Assembly (NCBI GenBank): GCA_043800545.1
Contig: JAZDMW010000033.1
Span: 1 to 17,909, forward strand
Direction of reading: 5' to 3'
Source: 1-14-0-20-39-34 sp043800545
GTDB lineage: Bacteria; Patescibacteriota; Patescibacteriia; Magasanikbacterales; UBA922
Length of the DNA: 17,909 nt
Below are positions 1-7,225 of this stretch, piece by piece (the first letter of the stretch is position 1; every line of letters begins with the position of its first letter). Position numbers and translations under genes: made by a program. The notes beneath the pieces are model-generated. The model was not told the DNA's origin. It ran no database searches and saw only the letters and a list, made by a program, of their open reading frames with translations.

Positions 1-279
1 TTTTGGAAGTAAACGAAAATCTTGGAAAATGACTCCGATTTGTCTTCGAAGTAAAGGAATATCTCTATATGGAATACGTGTAATATCCCAACCACCTATT
101 TCTATTTTTCCATGCGTTGGTTTTTCTTCCGCAATCAATAATTTTATGAGCGTGGTTTTTCCACTTCCACTTTGACCAACGATAGAAACAAAATCACCGG
201 CTTCAATATGTAAGTCGATGTCTTGAAGTGCAAAACTTTCTGGGACGTATTGTTTCCCAACACCTTTGAGTTTAATCAT
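1..279 (-). CDS. ftsE: Cell-division ABC transporter ATPase FtsE (N-terminal part, runs off the left edge)
   Basis: The first 93 codons of an ABC ATPase, cut by the window edge. Visible are the Walker A motif GQSGSGKTT (residues 35-43) and the Q-loop stretch VIFQDFRLLP (83-92), which is close to the FtsE signature rather than that of a generic exporter. FtsE pairs with the membrane protein FtsX to regulate peptidoglycan hydrolases at the division site; ftsX would be expected just beyond the left edge. Walker B, the ABC signature and the H-loop are not in view. The ATG at 279 is the natural start: the domain begins at once (MIKLKGVGKQY) and a TATAAT box sits 8 bases upstream, leaving no room for a longer protein. 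The gene is separated from the operon ending at 357 by a terminator and has its own promoter. Family call is strong; the FtsE rather than other ABC ATPase call rests on the Q-loop. Confidence 0.88.
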   Translation of the reverse strand, partial: MIKLKGVGKQYVPESFALQDIDLHIEAGDFVSIVGQSGSGKTTLIKLLIAEEKPTHGKIEIGGWDITRIPYRDIPLLRRQIGVIFQDFRLLPK

Positions 280-287
280 ATGGAAAT

Positions 288-293
288 ATTATA
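288..293 (-). promoter_or_regulatory. -10 box (TATAAT) of ftsE, near-leaderless
   Basis: A perfect TATAAT on the minus strand ends 8 bases before the ftsE ATG, so transcription would begin at or within 1-3 bases of the start codon. No convincing -35 hexamer is seen 16-18 bases upstream; that interval is the T-rich tail of the preceding terminator. No Shine-Dalgarno site fits. Seen: the box and spacing. Inferred: leaderless or near-leaderless start. Confidence 0.55.
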
Positions 294-312
294 CCATATT
301 TTTTGAAGTAAG

Positions 313-339
313 AAAAAAAGCGCAGAATGCGCTTTTTAA
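313..339 (-). terminator. Intrinsic terminator of the translin/murE/ftsB/parvulin operon
   Basis: A ten-pair stem (315-324 with 328-337) built on GCGCA/TGCGC with flanking A and T runs and a GAA loop, followed on the minus strand by a long T tract. It lies just after the stop codon of the parvulin gene and separates it from ftsE. The A/T flanks on both sides mean it could work in either direction, but no plus-strand gene reaches it. Confidence 0.9.
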
Positions 340-356
340 TTCATGATAATTTTTAT

Positions 357-1502
357 TTATTTCACTACTTCAACTTGTAAACCTTCTGTATTTTCTCCCT
401 CAATTTGTATATCCTCTACAACCGGTGTTGTATCTGCCGTTTCTTCTGCAGGTGCATTTTTCTCTGCTTCGAGTTTTTCTTGAATCGCTACAAAAGGATT
501 CGTAACATTCATATGCACGTTTATTTTTGCATTACGAAGGACTTCATCCATATATGCAGCAAAATCCTTTACAGTTGTTTTTCCATCCACACGGATAATA
601 TGATAACCATATTGTGTCTTTACCAATTGATCAAGAAGTTTTGGTTGTCCATTCTCAAGAGTTACAGAAAAACATGCAGTCTCAAATTCTCCTACCATGT
701 CTCCTTTTTCAAACCAACCAAGGTCTCCACCAAGAGTAGCAGTACCATCACTTCCATGTTCTTTCGCCATATCCTCAAATGTTGCTTCTCCGTTTTTTAT
801 TTTTTGAAGTACACTTTCTGCAAGACTCTTCACAGTAGCATCGTCTTCACCTTCTTCAACCATGAAGAGAATGTGTCTTGCACGGACAGCTTCATCTGTT
901 GTCGCATATTCCTTCATCAGGTCAGAATTTCCATACATGACAGCTTCTCCTAATTTTTCTTCAAGAAGTACAGGGAGAACAATCTGATCAAAATAAGTAT
1001 CTAAATCCCAATCATAATTCGTCATCAATTCTGTATTTGCTGCTTCTTTATCCCCACCAAATTCTGCGAGCAAATTATCTTTTGCTGTTTGCTTATCTTC
1101 TTCTGTCACAGAGACATCAAAATCTTTTGCAACATCAGTAAGAAGGATGTTAATAAGCTGACGAGATAAAACCATATCTGACATTTCTGCTTCTTTCAAA
1201 TCTCCATACGTATCTGGATTTGCAGCTGCAAATTTACGAATAGCATGAAGATGATTCAAATACTGTGTATATGGAAGAGTTTTTCCATTTATTGATGCTG
1301 CTGAAATATTCATTATACCAGCAACCTTCACAACCATTTCATTTTCTGAAACATTCTTCACTGAATTTTTAACAAAGAAGAAACTGCCAATAGCCAGCAC
1401 TGCCAATGCAGCAACAAAGCCATAGCCTAAAGTCTTCATTCCTTTTGAAGAATCTTTTTTTGTTGATTCCTGTACCCCCTCCTGTGTGTTATTTTCTGTC
1501 AT
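357..1502 (-). CDS. Membrane-anchored parvulin-type peptidyl-prolyl isomerase / foldase (PpiC/SurA/PrsA-like)
   Basis: A 381-residue extracytoplasmic foldase. From the ATG at 1502: a short charged cytoplasmic N-terminus, one membrane helix at about residues 24-45 (LGYGFVAALAVLAIGSFFF) with no obvious cleavage site, a helical SurA_N-like chaperone region (about 60-195), and a parvulin domain (about 206-306) that opens with ARHIL and ends with the usual GYHIIRVD. The C-terminal 50 residues are acidic and Glu/Thr-rich, probably disordered. Such proteins help secreted proteins fold outside the membrane. It closes the operon, 25 bases after the FtsB-like gene, and is followed by a strong terminator. 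A TTG at 1520 would add six residues (MYIHFR); I prefer the ATG because neither has a clear ribosome site and the ATG gives the ordinary charged start. Fold is clear; the exact subfamily (PrsA versus SurA versus PpiD) is not. Confidence 0.88.
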   Translation of the reverse strand: MTENNTQEGVQESTKKDSSKGMKTLGYGFVAALAVLAIGSFFFVKNSVKNVSENEMVVKVAGIMNISAASINGKTLPYTQYLNHLHAIRKFAAANPDTYGDLKEAEMSDMVLSRQLINILLTDVAKDFDVSVTEEDKQTAKDNLLAEFGGDKEAANTELMTNYDWDLDTYFDQIVLPVLLEEKLGEAVMYGNSDLMKEYATTDEAVRARHILFMVEEGEDDATVKSLAESVLQKIKNGEATFEDMAKEHGSDGTATLGGDLGWFEKGDMVGEFETACFSVTLENGQPKLLDQLVKTQYGYHIIRVDGKTTVKDFAAYMDEVLRNAKINVHMNVTNPFVAIQEKLEAEKNAPAEETADTTPVVEDIQIEGENTEGLQVEVVK

Positions 1503-1527
1503 ACGAAAATGTATATACAATAATTAA

Positions 1528-1932
1528 TTATTCTTTACCTTGAGTAAAATAATACCACCATTTTAACGGATTCTTCAATATTCGTCCAGAGGCTTCATCT
1601 TCTTCACTTGTGGATGGAGTTTTTGTCTCAGTATCCTCAACAATCATAACCCCTTCCCCAGGCTTTTTCAAATTCAACTCAGTTCGTGCTTTTTCTTCCA
1701 CATAATCATCACTCATAACATACTGAAGAATTTCCATAGACTCTAACTTCTGTTTTGAGAGAGCATCAATCTGCGTTTCTAACTGACGAATTTCTTCCTT
1801 TACTTTGTAGTCTCTATAATACGATCGCATAAACCCACACACCAATACTAAAGATAAACCAAAAAATAGTATCACGAAAAGTCGGGAAGAAAAAAACATT
1901 CGGAGTCTTGTTGGTTCTTGTCTTATGGGCAT
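1528..1932 (-). CDS. ftsB: FtsB/DivIC-family septum formation initiator
   Basis: A 134-residue bitopic protein with the plan of FtsB/DivIC: short basic N-terminus, one membrane helix (about 17-36, rich in Phe, Leu and Val), a coiled coil (about 40-65, VKEEIRQLETQIDALSKQK), then the compact segment DDYVEEKARTELNLKKPGE typical of the family, where the EKxAR-type stretch precedes a Pro-Gly turn. Family members join FtsL and FtsQ/DivIB to activate septal wall synthesis. The C-terminal tail ends in a basic, aromatic stretch, NPLKWWYYFTQGKE, a style I associate with Patescibacteria. It lies 6 bases after murE and is thus cotranscribed with wall synthesis genes. FtsL-like or DivIC naming would be equally fair, since the families are hard to separate by eye. 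A second ATG at codon 12 is possible but would shorten the basic N-terminus. Confidence 0.85.
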   Translation of the reverse strand: MPIRQEPTRLRMFFSSRLFVILFFGLSLVLVCGFMRSYYRDYKVKEEIRQLETQIDALSKQKLESMEILQYVMSDDYVEEKARTELNLKKPGEGVMIVEDTETKTPSTSEEDEASGRILKNPLKWWYYFTQGKE

Positions 1933-1938
1933 AGATAT

Positions 1939-3321
1939 CTATTTATGAGTGTGTCCCGAATACTGTAATAACATATTTCTCACAATTTGTCTATCATCAA
2001 AAGGAATCATTTTCCCTTTTACGACCATTCCTTGCTCGCTCCCCTTTCCAGTAATAAGAACAATATCCCCATCATGTGCCATATTGAGAGCCATGTGGAT
2101 GGCCTCTTTTCTGTCTAACACTTCAAAAATATTCTTGTCTAATTTCTTTCCCGTTTTTTCTACCGCTGTCCGAACATCTCGTATAATATCCATTGGATTA
2201 TCGTCATACGGATCCTCATCTGTCACAATCACAATATCTGCATTATTCCCAACAAATTCCCCAACGGTAAATCTTCTACTGATGTCTCTTCCACCACCAG
2301 TTGAACCAAATACATGAATTATTCTCTTTGGCTTTTGCAATTTTACAACTTCATACAATGCTTCAATGGCAATAGGTTCAAATGCATAGTCTACAATCAC
2401 CTGAAACCCATGTTTTTTTGCTTCCGGAATAAATTCCAAACGCCCAGGTACTCCTTTTAGTTTTTCTATTGCTTTTTGAATCTTTTTCCAATCTACACTG
2501 AGTGAACGGAGAATGGCAATAACAGGAAGAATGTTCATCACATTAAATGCCCCAAAAAGAGGTGCAAAAAAAGATATTTCTCCAACGGTAAAATACAAAC
2601 CTTCTTTTTTTACTTCAACATCTTTTGCTGACAAAGAGAAATCTCCATTATTACCATACGCTTTATCTGCATAAATTATTTCATCCTCCCGATAGAATAT
2701 GCCAGATTCGTCAAAAGGAAAAGAAAGAAATTCTTTTGCATTTGCACAATTTCCATTTACTAAAGCACGTTTTGGAACACTCTTTTCTCCTTCAAAAAAA
2801 TTCTCTAATTTTTTATTTGTTTTTTTTCTACATTGGGAAACATACTCAAAAATTCCAAGCTTCGCCCCTTTATAGTTGTCAAAACTTCCATGAGCATCAA
2901 TATGCTCAGGATATAAATTGGTAAGCACGACGGTGTCATAATTAATATACTTATGACGATACTGCAAAAAACCCTCTGAAGTCGTCTCAACAATAGCAAT
3001 ATCACACTTTGCTTCAACCATTTTTCTCAAATACTTTTGTATTTGTGCAAGACCAAGCATGGTCATTTTTTGATCATTCATGGTTTGTTTTCCAGCAACG
3101 TAAAAATCTACTGTTGAGAGAGAACCAACACGGAATCCAACAGATTCTAAAGTCTGTCGTAAAAAATCTATGGTACTGGATTTTCCACTCGTACCTGTAA
3201 CTCCAATTACAAATAATTCTTCTGATGGAAAACCATATTTTTTTGCCCCTTTCCTTGCAACCAAAAGATGACGGAGATTCCGTACACTTCGAGGAATAAT
3301 TTTTTTGACAAGTTTCTTCAT
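1939..3321 (-). CDS. murE: Short Mur ligase, MurE-like (UDP-MurNAc-dipeptide amino acid ligase), lacking the usual N-terminal domain
   Basis: A 460-residue ATP-dependent amide ligase of the Mur family. The ATP loop GTSGKSST is at 43-50, where typical MurE has it near residue 110, so the N-terminal UDP-binding domain is nearly absent. Later landmarks match MurE: NLYPEHIDAHGS (135-146), the region of the carbamylated lysine (GAK, K154), GVPGRLEFI (290-298), VDYAFEPIAIEAL (310-322), FGSTGGGRD (338-346) and the C-terminal ITGKGSEQ (423-430). Several positions differ from standard MurE: His is replaced in VDYAH (here VDYAF) and in GKGHE (here GKGSE), and the specificity loop is DEDPY (368-372) rather than DNPR. 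The third amino acid (meso-diaminopimelate, lysine or other) therefore cannot be read off. It follows the translin-like gene by 2 bases and precedes ftsB by 6, in one operon. Mur ligase is certain; MurE role is probable. Confidence 0.83.
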   Translation of the reverse strand: MKKLVKKIIPRSVRNLRHLLVARKGAKKYGFPSEELFVIGVTGTSGKSSTIDFLRQTLESVGFRVGSLSTVDFYVAGKQTMNDQKMTMLGLAQIQKYLRKMVEAKCDIAIVETTSEGFLQYRHKYINYDTVVLTNLYPEHIDAHGSFDNYKGAKLGIFEYVSQCRKKTNKKLENFFEGEKSVPKRALVNGNCANAKEFLSFPFDESGIFYREDEIIYADKAYGNNGDFSLSAKDVEVKKEGLYFTVGEISFFAPLFGAFNVMNILPVIAILRSLSVDWKKIQKAIEKLKGVPGRLEFIPEAKKHGFQVIVDYAFEPIAIEALYEVVKLQKPKRIIHVFGSTGGGRDISRRFTVGEFVGNNADIVIVTDEDPYDDNPMDIIRDVRTAVEKTGKKLDKNIFEVLDRKEAIHMALNMAHDGDIVLITGKGSEQGMVVKGKMIPFDDRQIVRNMLLQYSGHTHK

Positions 3322-3323
3322 AA

Positions 3324-3896
3324 TTAATCTTTCATTCGCAAGCTCAGCTCATAATGAACAATCTCTAATCTATTTCTTGAACTTTTTGCTTGATCAAATT
3401 TATTTCTCAAATAACTCGTGAGATCAAATTCAATCAATTCACCTATTATTTCTTCAGAAGCTTCCAAACACTCATCCACTGTTTTCATATCCTTATTCGT
3501 TGCTGCTCGAATTGCGTATCTATACAACTCTCCAGGAACATCACAGAGACCAGACAAATATACTTCTGGATCCAAAGATAACCCTGCAACCTTATTAATT
3601 TTTCTTTTTGTTACAAAATCAAAGAAAGAAACTGCTTCTACATATTCTTCCAATCCTGCACGGAATGCTCCTTCATCAATAATTGTACTTTTGTACTTTT
3701 TTTGTAAATCCTTTAACAATTTTTCTGCTTCATGCAATTTTTCTTCTGCCTCCTTCAAATTTCCTCTATGAATAGAAAAAATAGCCCGCTTTGCATGATG
3801 AAGCGCATCACCAGAATTTTTAATAACATCCCTTCGGGTGAGTGCATATTCGTGAAAAGACTTTTTGAGTTCTTTCAGGTACTGTTTATTCAACAT
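3324..3896 (-). CDS. Translin/TRAX-family RNA-binding protein, probable endoribonuclease
   Basis: A 190-residue, almost wholly helical protein that matches the translin superfamily from end to end. The segment GLEEYVEAVSFFDFVTKR (81-98) is close to the TRAX motif around its catalytic glutamates, and YLSGLCDVPGELYRYAIRA (113-131) to the later TRAX motif that includes the catalytic aspartate. E84, E87 and D119 line up with the three acidic residues of the eukaryotic C3PO nuclease, spaced as expected for the first two. The C-terminus (NRLEIVHYELSLRMKD) also fits the family ending. The human proteins act together on small RNAs and tRNA fragments; archaeal and bacterial members are poorly studied. 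It is the first gene of an operon with murE, ftsB and the parvulin, behind a good promoter. Family call comes from recalled motifs, not an alignment; nuclease activity is inferred from the acidic triad. Confidence 0.82.
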   Translation of the reverse strand: MLNKQYLKELKKSFHEYALTRRDVIKNSGDALHHAKRAIFSIHRGNLKEAEEKLHEAEKLLKDLQKKYKSTIIDEGAFRAGLEEYVEAVSFFDFVTKRKINKVAGLSLDPEVYLSGLCDVPGELYRYAIRAATNKDMKTVDECLEASEEIIGELIEFDLTSYLRNKFDQAKSSRNRLEIVHYELSLRMKD

Positions 3897-3940
3897 AGAT
3901 TTGTATTATATCTCTCATTTCGTGACTAAAACGTAGTTAA

Positions 3941-3969
3941 ATTATAACAAATTTTGTGGAAAATTACAA
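3941..3969 (-). promoter_or_regulatory. Sigma70-type promoter of the translin/murE/ftsB operon
   Basis: TTGTAA (minus strand, 3969-3964), a 17-base spacer, then a perfect TATAAT (3946-3941). Transcription would start near 3934, giving a leader of about 38 bases. A second TATAAT at 3910-3905 lies almost at the start codon but lacks a -35 partner. The rest of 3897-4000 is AT-rich and shows nothing else; I see no hairpin terminator for the upstream ATPase gene. Confidence 0.75.
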
Positions 3970-4000
3970 GACAAAAAATCTTCTTTACATTCCAAATTTT

Positions 4001-6661
4001 TTACACCCTTTTTCCATTTCTTAAGATAATAAATAATCCTTTCACACTTTCAATAAGTGCCATATTGAAAATTCCATATCCAAGCATAAGCACCCAATGA
4101 CTCCACGTAAGCGGTACAGTACGCAATACATATTGAAATGGAGGAAAATAGATTGCCGAGATGAGTAATACCCATCCAAGAATCACAGCTCCGACTAAAT
4201 ATTTATTGGAAAAAGGATTTATCTGCCATACAAATTTCTTCATACTTCGTATGGAAAAAATAAATAAAAGTGCATCAGTACCAAATCCGACAAACACAAG
4301 CGTTCTCGTCAATGCAATATCTCCCGTTGTTTTCCAAAAATATACAAAAATTGAAAACAGAGCAAAATTTGCAAGAATACTTTTGAGAAGAATCATAATC
4401 CTCATCTTTTTATCTATGAGAGATTCATCTTTCTTCCTTGGAGGTTCATCCATTGTACCAGGCTCTTTATTATCAAAAGCGAGCGCCATATTTGGAAAAG
4501 AATCTTGCATAATATTTATCCAAAGTATTTGTGCTGGAAGAGCAGCGAGTGGAAATCCAGCCACAATACTTCCGGTAATTAATACGACTTCAGCAAAACT
4601 TCCTGCGAGCAAATAGAGAATTACTTTTTTAATATTCTGATAAATATGCCTTCCCTCTTCAATAGCATCAACAATCGTAGTAAAACTATCATCAAGAAGT
4701 ACCATATCTGAGGTTTCCTTTGCTACATCAGTACCTGATCCAAGCGCAATTCCAATATCTGCACCTTTAATCGCTGGGGCATCATTAATTCCATCTCCAG
4801 TCATGGCAACCACTTCCCCATTTGCTTGAAAAGCACGAACAATCTGTATTTTTTGTCCCGGTTCAACACGAGCAAAAACAGTAATATACTTTAATTTTTT
4901 TTGAAGTTCTTCATCACTGAGATTTGCAAGTTCATCTCCATTCATTATTCTTTTTTCTTCATGAGGTAAATGCAATTCCGCTGCAATGGCCCTTGCTGTT
5001 CGCATATGATCCCCAGTTATCATAACCACATGAATTCCTGCTCGTCTTGCTTTCTTAATAGTATCAGCGACATCACGACGAATTGGATCAGAAATATACA
5101 CTATGGCTACGAGGACTAGATTTTTTAGGTCTCCTTCATCCAATGTTTTATCTTCCTTTTTTTTGTATGCAAGAGCCAGTGTTCTATACCCTTTGTTTGC
5201 ACCGTTATCTACTTGTTTTTGAAACCAATCTGCTTGTTTTTTGGTCAATTTCTTTTCCTTTCCGTCTTCCATGTACTTTGAAGACATGAGCAAGATGACC
5301 TCTGGAGCACCTTTTACAAAAATAAAATTTTCATTATTTTCACACAACGTTGCCATGTATTTTGTTTTACTCGAAAATGGCAAATCTTTTCTTCTTTTAT
5401 ATTTTTGTTCTAATTCTTCAAAGGAAAGACGAGAAATTTTTACAGCATGCATCAAAGCGACTTCTGTGGTATCTCCAATAAATTTCCAATTCTTTTCTGT
5501 CATTTCTCCGTCTTCAACAATAACATTATTACACAAAGCACTAATTTCTAATGCTCTTGTTATTTCTCGAGATAATGTCTTTTTATGTTCCCGAAGTATA
5601 TCAATTGAAATATTTTCTGCTGAGGAAATAATTCGCGACAAACGCATATTTCCTTCTGTCAATGTTCCTGTTTTATCCGTACAAATAACACTCACAGCAC
5701 CAAGAGTTTCTGCTGCGATAAGTCTCCTGAGTAATGCATTTCTTTTAAAAACAAATTGCATTCCAATTGCAAGAATAACTGTCAAAGAAATAACAAGACC
5801 TTCTGGAATGGCTGCAACGGCAACGGCAACTGAAGTTTCAAATAAATGGAGAATACTATTTTGTCCATTATTCATGAAAAAACCAACAGCAAAAATAAAA
5901 ATCGCAATAAGTACTACCACAATACTAATAAACTTCCCTAATTTCGCTAATTGCATTTGCAAAGGGGTTTCGTCTTCTCTGGTACTCTGTACCAGAGAAG
6001 CAATCTTTCCAATTTCAGTATCCATGCCTGTTGCTGTCACAACCATGGTTCCTTCACCTTCTGCAATTGCTGTTCCACGGAAAAGCATATTTGTTCTTTC
6101 TCCAATACGCACATCTTTTCCAAGTACTTTATTTGTTTTTTTAATTGGTTCAGATTCTCCCGTAAGTGGGGCCTCATTTACATGAAGATTCTTCACTTCG
6201 AGCAATCTTCCATCTGCTTGAATTTTATCCCCTGGAAAAACAAAAATAATATCTCCTGGTACAATTTCTGTACTCTCTATTTTTTGTTTTTTTCCATCGC
6301 GAATTACGATTGCTTTATACTCCACCAATGATTGAAGTTTTTTCAAAGCCTGGTTTGCCTTATCTTCCTGAAAAAAACCAATAAATGAATTAATAAAAGC
6401 AGTGACATAAATGAGAATCATGTCCAAAAATTCACCAAACAGCCCACTAATAGTTCCAGCCACCAAAAGGATGAGTAACAATGGACTTTTCCACTGTTTT
6501 ACAAAAACAGAAAAACGACTCAAATACTCCCCCGTAATTTGGAGTGTATTATATCCATATTCCTGTTGCTTTTCCTTAATCGCTGTCCTTCCCAATCCCT
6601 TATCTATTTTTACCTGAAAATGATTTAAAACCTCTGAAGTACTTTGGTCATAATATTGCAT
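4001..6661 (-). CDS. P2-type (SERCA/PMCA-like) cation-transporting P-type ATPase
   Basis: A full-length 886-residue P-type ATPase with all core motifs: TGES (167-170, actuator), PEGL in helix M4 (286-289), the phosphorylation site DKTGTLT with D329, KGAPE in the nucleotide domain (450-454), and TGDGINDAP (621-629). The N-terminal cation-ATPase domain, about ten membrane helices and the C-terminal helix bundle are present. PEGL places it among P2 pumps for Ca2+, Na+/K+ or related ions. In SERCA terms the M4 Glu, M5 Glu (E691), M6 Asn (N716) and M6 Asp (D720) are kept, but the M5 Asn is Ser (S688) and the M6 Thr is Gln (Q719; NIMQD instead of NLVTD). The ion is therefore uncertain. ATG at 6661 has GGGGA about 5 bases upstream, one of the better ribosome sites here. 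It appears monocistronic; TATAAT and TATACT boxes upstream lack strong -35 partners. Confidence 0.93.
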   Translation of the reverse strand: MQYYDQSTSEVLNHFQVKIDKGLGRTAIKEKQQEYGYNTLQITGEYLSRFSVFVKQWKSPLLLILLVAGTISGLFGEFLDMILIYVTAFINSFIGFFQEDKANQALKKLQSLVEYKAIVIRDGKKQKIESTEIVPGDIIFVFPGDKIQADGRLLEVKNLHVNEAPLTGESEPIKKTNKVLGKDVRIGERTNMLFRGTAIAEGEGTMVVTATGMDTEIGKIASLVQSTREDETPLQMQLAKLGKFISIVVVLIAIFIFAVGFFMNNGQNSILHLFETSVAVAVAAIPEGLVISLTVILAIGMQFVFKRNALLRRLIAAETLGAVSVICTDKTGTLTEGNMRLSRIISSAENISIDILREHKKTLSREITRALEISALCNNVIVEDGEMTEKNWKFIGDTTEVALMHAVKISRLSFEELEQKYKRRKDLPFSSKTKYMATLCENNENFIFVKGAPEVILLMSSKYMEDGKEKKLTKKQADWFQKQVDNGANKGYRTLALAYKKKEDKTLDEGDLKNLVLVAIVYISDPIRRDVADTIKKARRAGIHVVMITGDHMRTARAIAAELHLPHEEKRIMNGDELANLSDEELQKKLKYITVFARVEPGQKIQIVRAFQANGEVVAMTGDGINDAPAIKGADIGIALGSGTDVAKETSDMVLLDDSFTTIVDAIEEGRHIYQNIKKVILYLLAGSFAEVVLITGSIVAGFPLAALPAQILWINIMQDSFPNMALAFDNKEPGTMDEPPRKKDESLIDKKMRIMILLKSILANFALFSIFVYFWKTTGDIALTRTLVFVGFGTDALLFIFSIRSMKKFVWQINPFSNKYLVGAVILGWVLLISAIYFPPFQYVLRTVPLTWSHWVLMLGYGIFNMALIESVKGLFIILRNGKRV

Positions 6662-6678
6662 ATTTTTCCCCAGTTTAC

Positions 6679-6707
6679 TTGACTATTTTTCTCTAATAGT
6701 ATATCAT
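6679..6707 (+). promoter_or_regulatory. Promoter of tRNA-Lys
   Basis: TTGACT (6679-6684), 17-base spacer, TATCAT (6702-6707). The predicted start near 6714 lies about 23 bases before the mature tRNA 5' end, leaving a short leader for RNase P removal. Confidence 0.75.
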
Positions 6708-6736
6708 ATTTGCATTATACAAACCAAAAAACGCAT

Positions 6737-6809
6737 GGTCCGGTAGCTCAGTTGGTAGAGCAGCAGCCTTTTAAGCTGATGGTCGTGGGTTCAATCCCCA
6801 CCCGGATCA
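6737..6809 (+). tRNA. tRNA-Lys (anticodon UUU)
   Basis: A 73-base cloverleaf. Acceptor stem GGTCCGG pairs with CCGGATC with one G-U pair; D arm GCTC/GAGC encloses AGTTGGTA; anticodon loop CTTTTAA places TTT at positions 34-36; T arm GTGGG/CCCAC encloses TTCAATC. The discriminator is A and the 3' CCA is not encoded (the next bases are CAAA), so a CCA-adding enzyme is required. The first anticodon-stem pair (27-43) is a G-A mismatch, leaving four good pairs. It has its own promoter upstream and a terminator immediately downstream. Confidence 0.97.
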
Positions 6810-6810
6810 C

Positions 6811-6838
6811 AAAAAAACTCCCTTTTGGGGAGTTTTTT
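6811..6838 (+). terminator. Terminator after tRNA-Lys (also usable from the minus strand)
   Basis: Stem of AAAAAACTCCC (6812-6822) with its complement (6828-6838), TTTTG loop, ending in six T. It starts two bases after the tRNA. Because it has A and T runs on either side it can also end the minus-strand gene at 6865-7104. The same hairpin recurs at 7181-7207. Confidence 0.9.
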
Positions 6839-6864
6839 ATATATGATCTTTTTTTCCATTTTTA

Positions 6865-7104
6865 CTAGACTACCTGGAGTTTTTCTTCGATAATCACAAG
6901 TCTTTCCTCAAGACGATTATATTTATTTCTCAAAGCAGCCAATTCGATATCTAGAGTTTCGTGGAGCTTCACAAATCTATCTACAGAATTCAAAACAACA
7001 TCAAATTTTTCATCAACATATTCCATGCTTGGCTTGTCTTTCAGTTGTCCTTTAATATCGAGTACTTCTACGAGAATCTTATCTAAAATTTGTTCTTGTT
7101 CCAT
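6865..7104 (-). CDS. Small coiled-coil protein of unknown function (79 aa)
   Basis: I do not recognise a named family. The 79 residues are acidic and strongly helical, with hydrophobic residues at heptad-like spacing in two blocks: about 6-20 (ILDKILVEVLDIKG) and about 29-77 (YVDEKFDVVLNSVD ... LRNKYNRLEERLVIIEEKL), separated by a KDKPS break. Small coiled-coil proteins of this look are common in Patescibacteria and phages, often as oligomers or adaptors. There is no membrane helix, signal peptide or Cys. It stands alone between two copies of the same terminator hairpin and behind a perfect consensus promoter, so it is probably expressed strongly and independently. The ATG at 7104 gives a leader of about 22 bases with no clear Shine-Dalgarno site. 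Promoter, terminator and the helical pattern argue that it is a real gene. Confidence 0.8.
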   Translation of the reverse strand: MEQEQILDKILVEVLDIKGQLKDKPSMEYVDEKFDVVLNSVDRFVKLHETLDIELAALRNKYNRLEERLVIIEEKLQVV

Positions 7105-7133
7105 ATGATTATGTATCTCATTTCAATACTTAA

Positions 7134-7162
7134 ATTATAAATCTCGGAAGCCTCTTTGTCAA
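7134..7162 (-). promoter_or_regulatory. Perfect consensus sigma70 promoter of the coiled-coil gene
   Basis: TTGACA (minus strand, 7162-7157), exactly 17 bases, TATAAT (7139-7134). Every base of both hexamers matches consensus. Predicted start near 7127. Confidence 0.9.
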
Positions 7163-7180
7163 TGACTCACCGCATGTTTT

Positions 7181-7207
7181 AAAAAACTCCCTTTTGGGGA
7201 GTTTTTT
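7181..7207 (-). terminator. Terminator of typA
   Basis: Hairpin AAAAAACTCCC (7181-7191), TTTTG loop, complement (7197-7207), followed on the minus strand by further T-rich sequence. It lies 18 bases after the typA stop. The core is identical to the hairpin at 6812-6838. Confidence 0.88.
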
Positions 7208-7225
7208 CTATTATTCTTTTTTCTA

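Noticed and set aside
1503..1520. TTG start adding six residues to the parvulin protein
   Set aside because: No ribosome site, and the ATG at 1502 gives an ordinary N-terminus.
5241..6185. Long plus-strand frame (314 codons) inside the P-type ATPase gene
   Set aside because: It is an antisense shadow of an intact, fully motif-bearing ATPase, with no promoter or ribosome site and no recognisable domain.
6811..7207. CRISPR or insertion sequence suggested by repeated hairpins
   Set aside because: Only two copies, each a terminator in the right place after a gene; no spacers, terminal inverted repeats or transposase.
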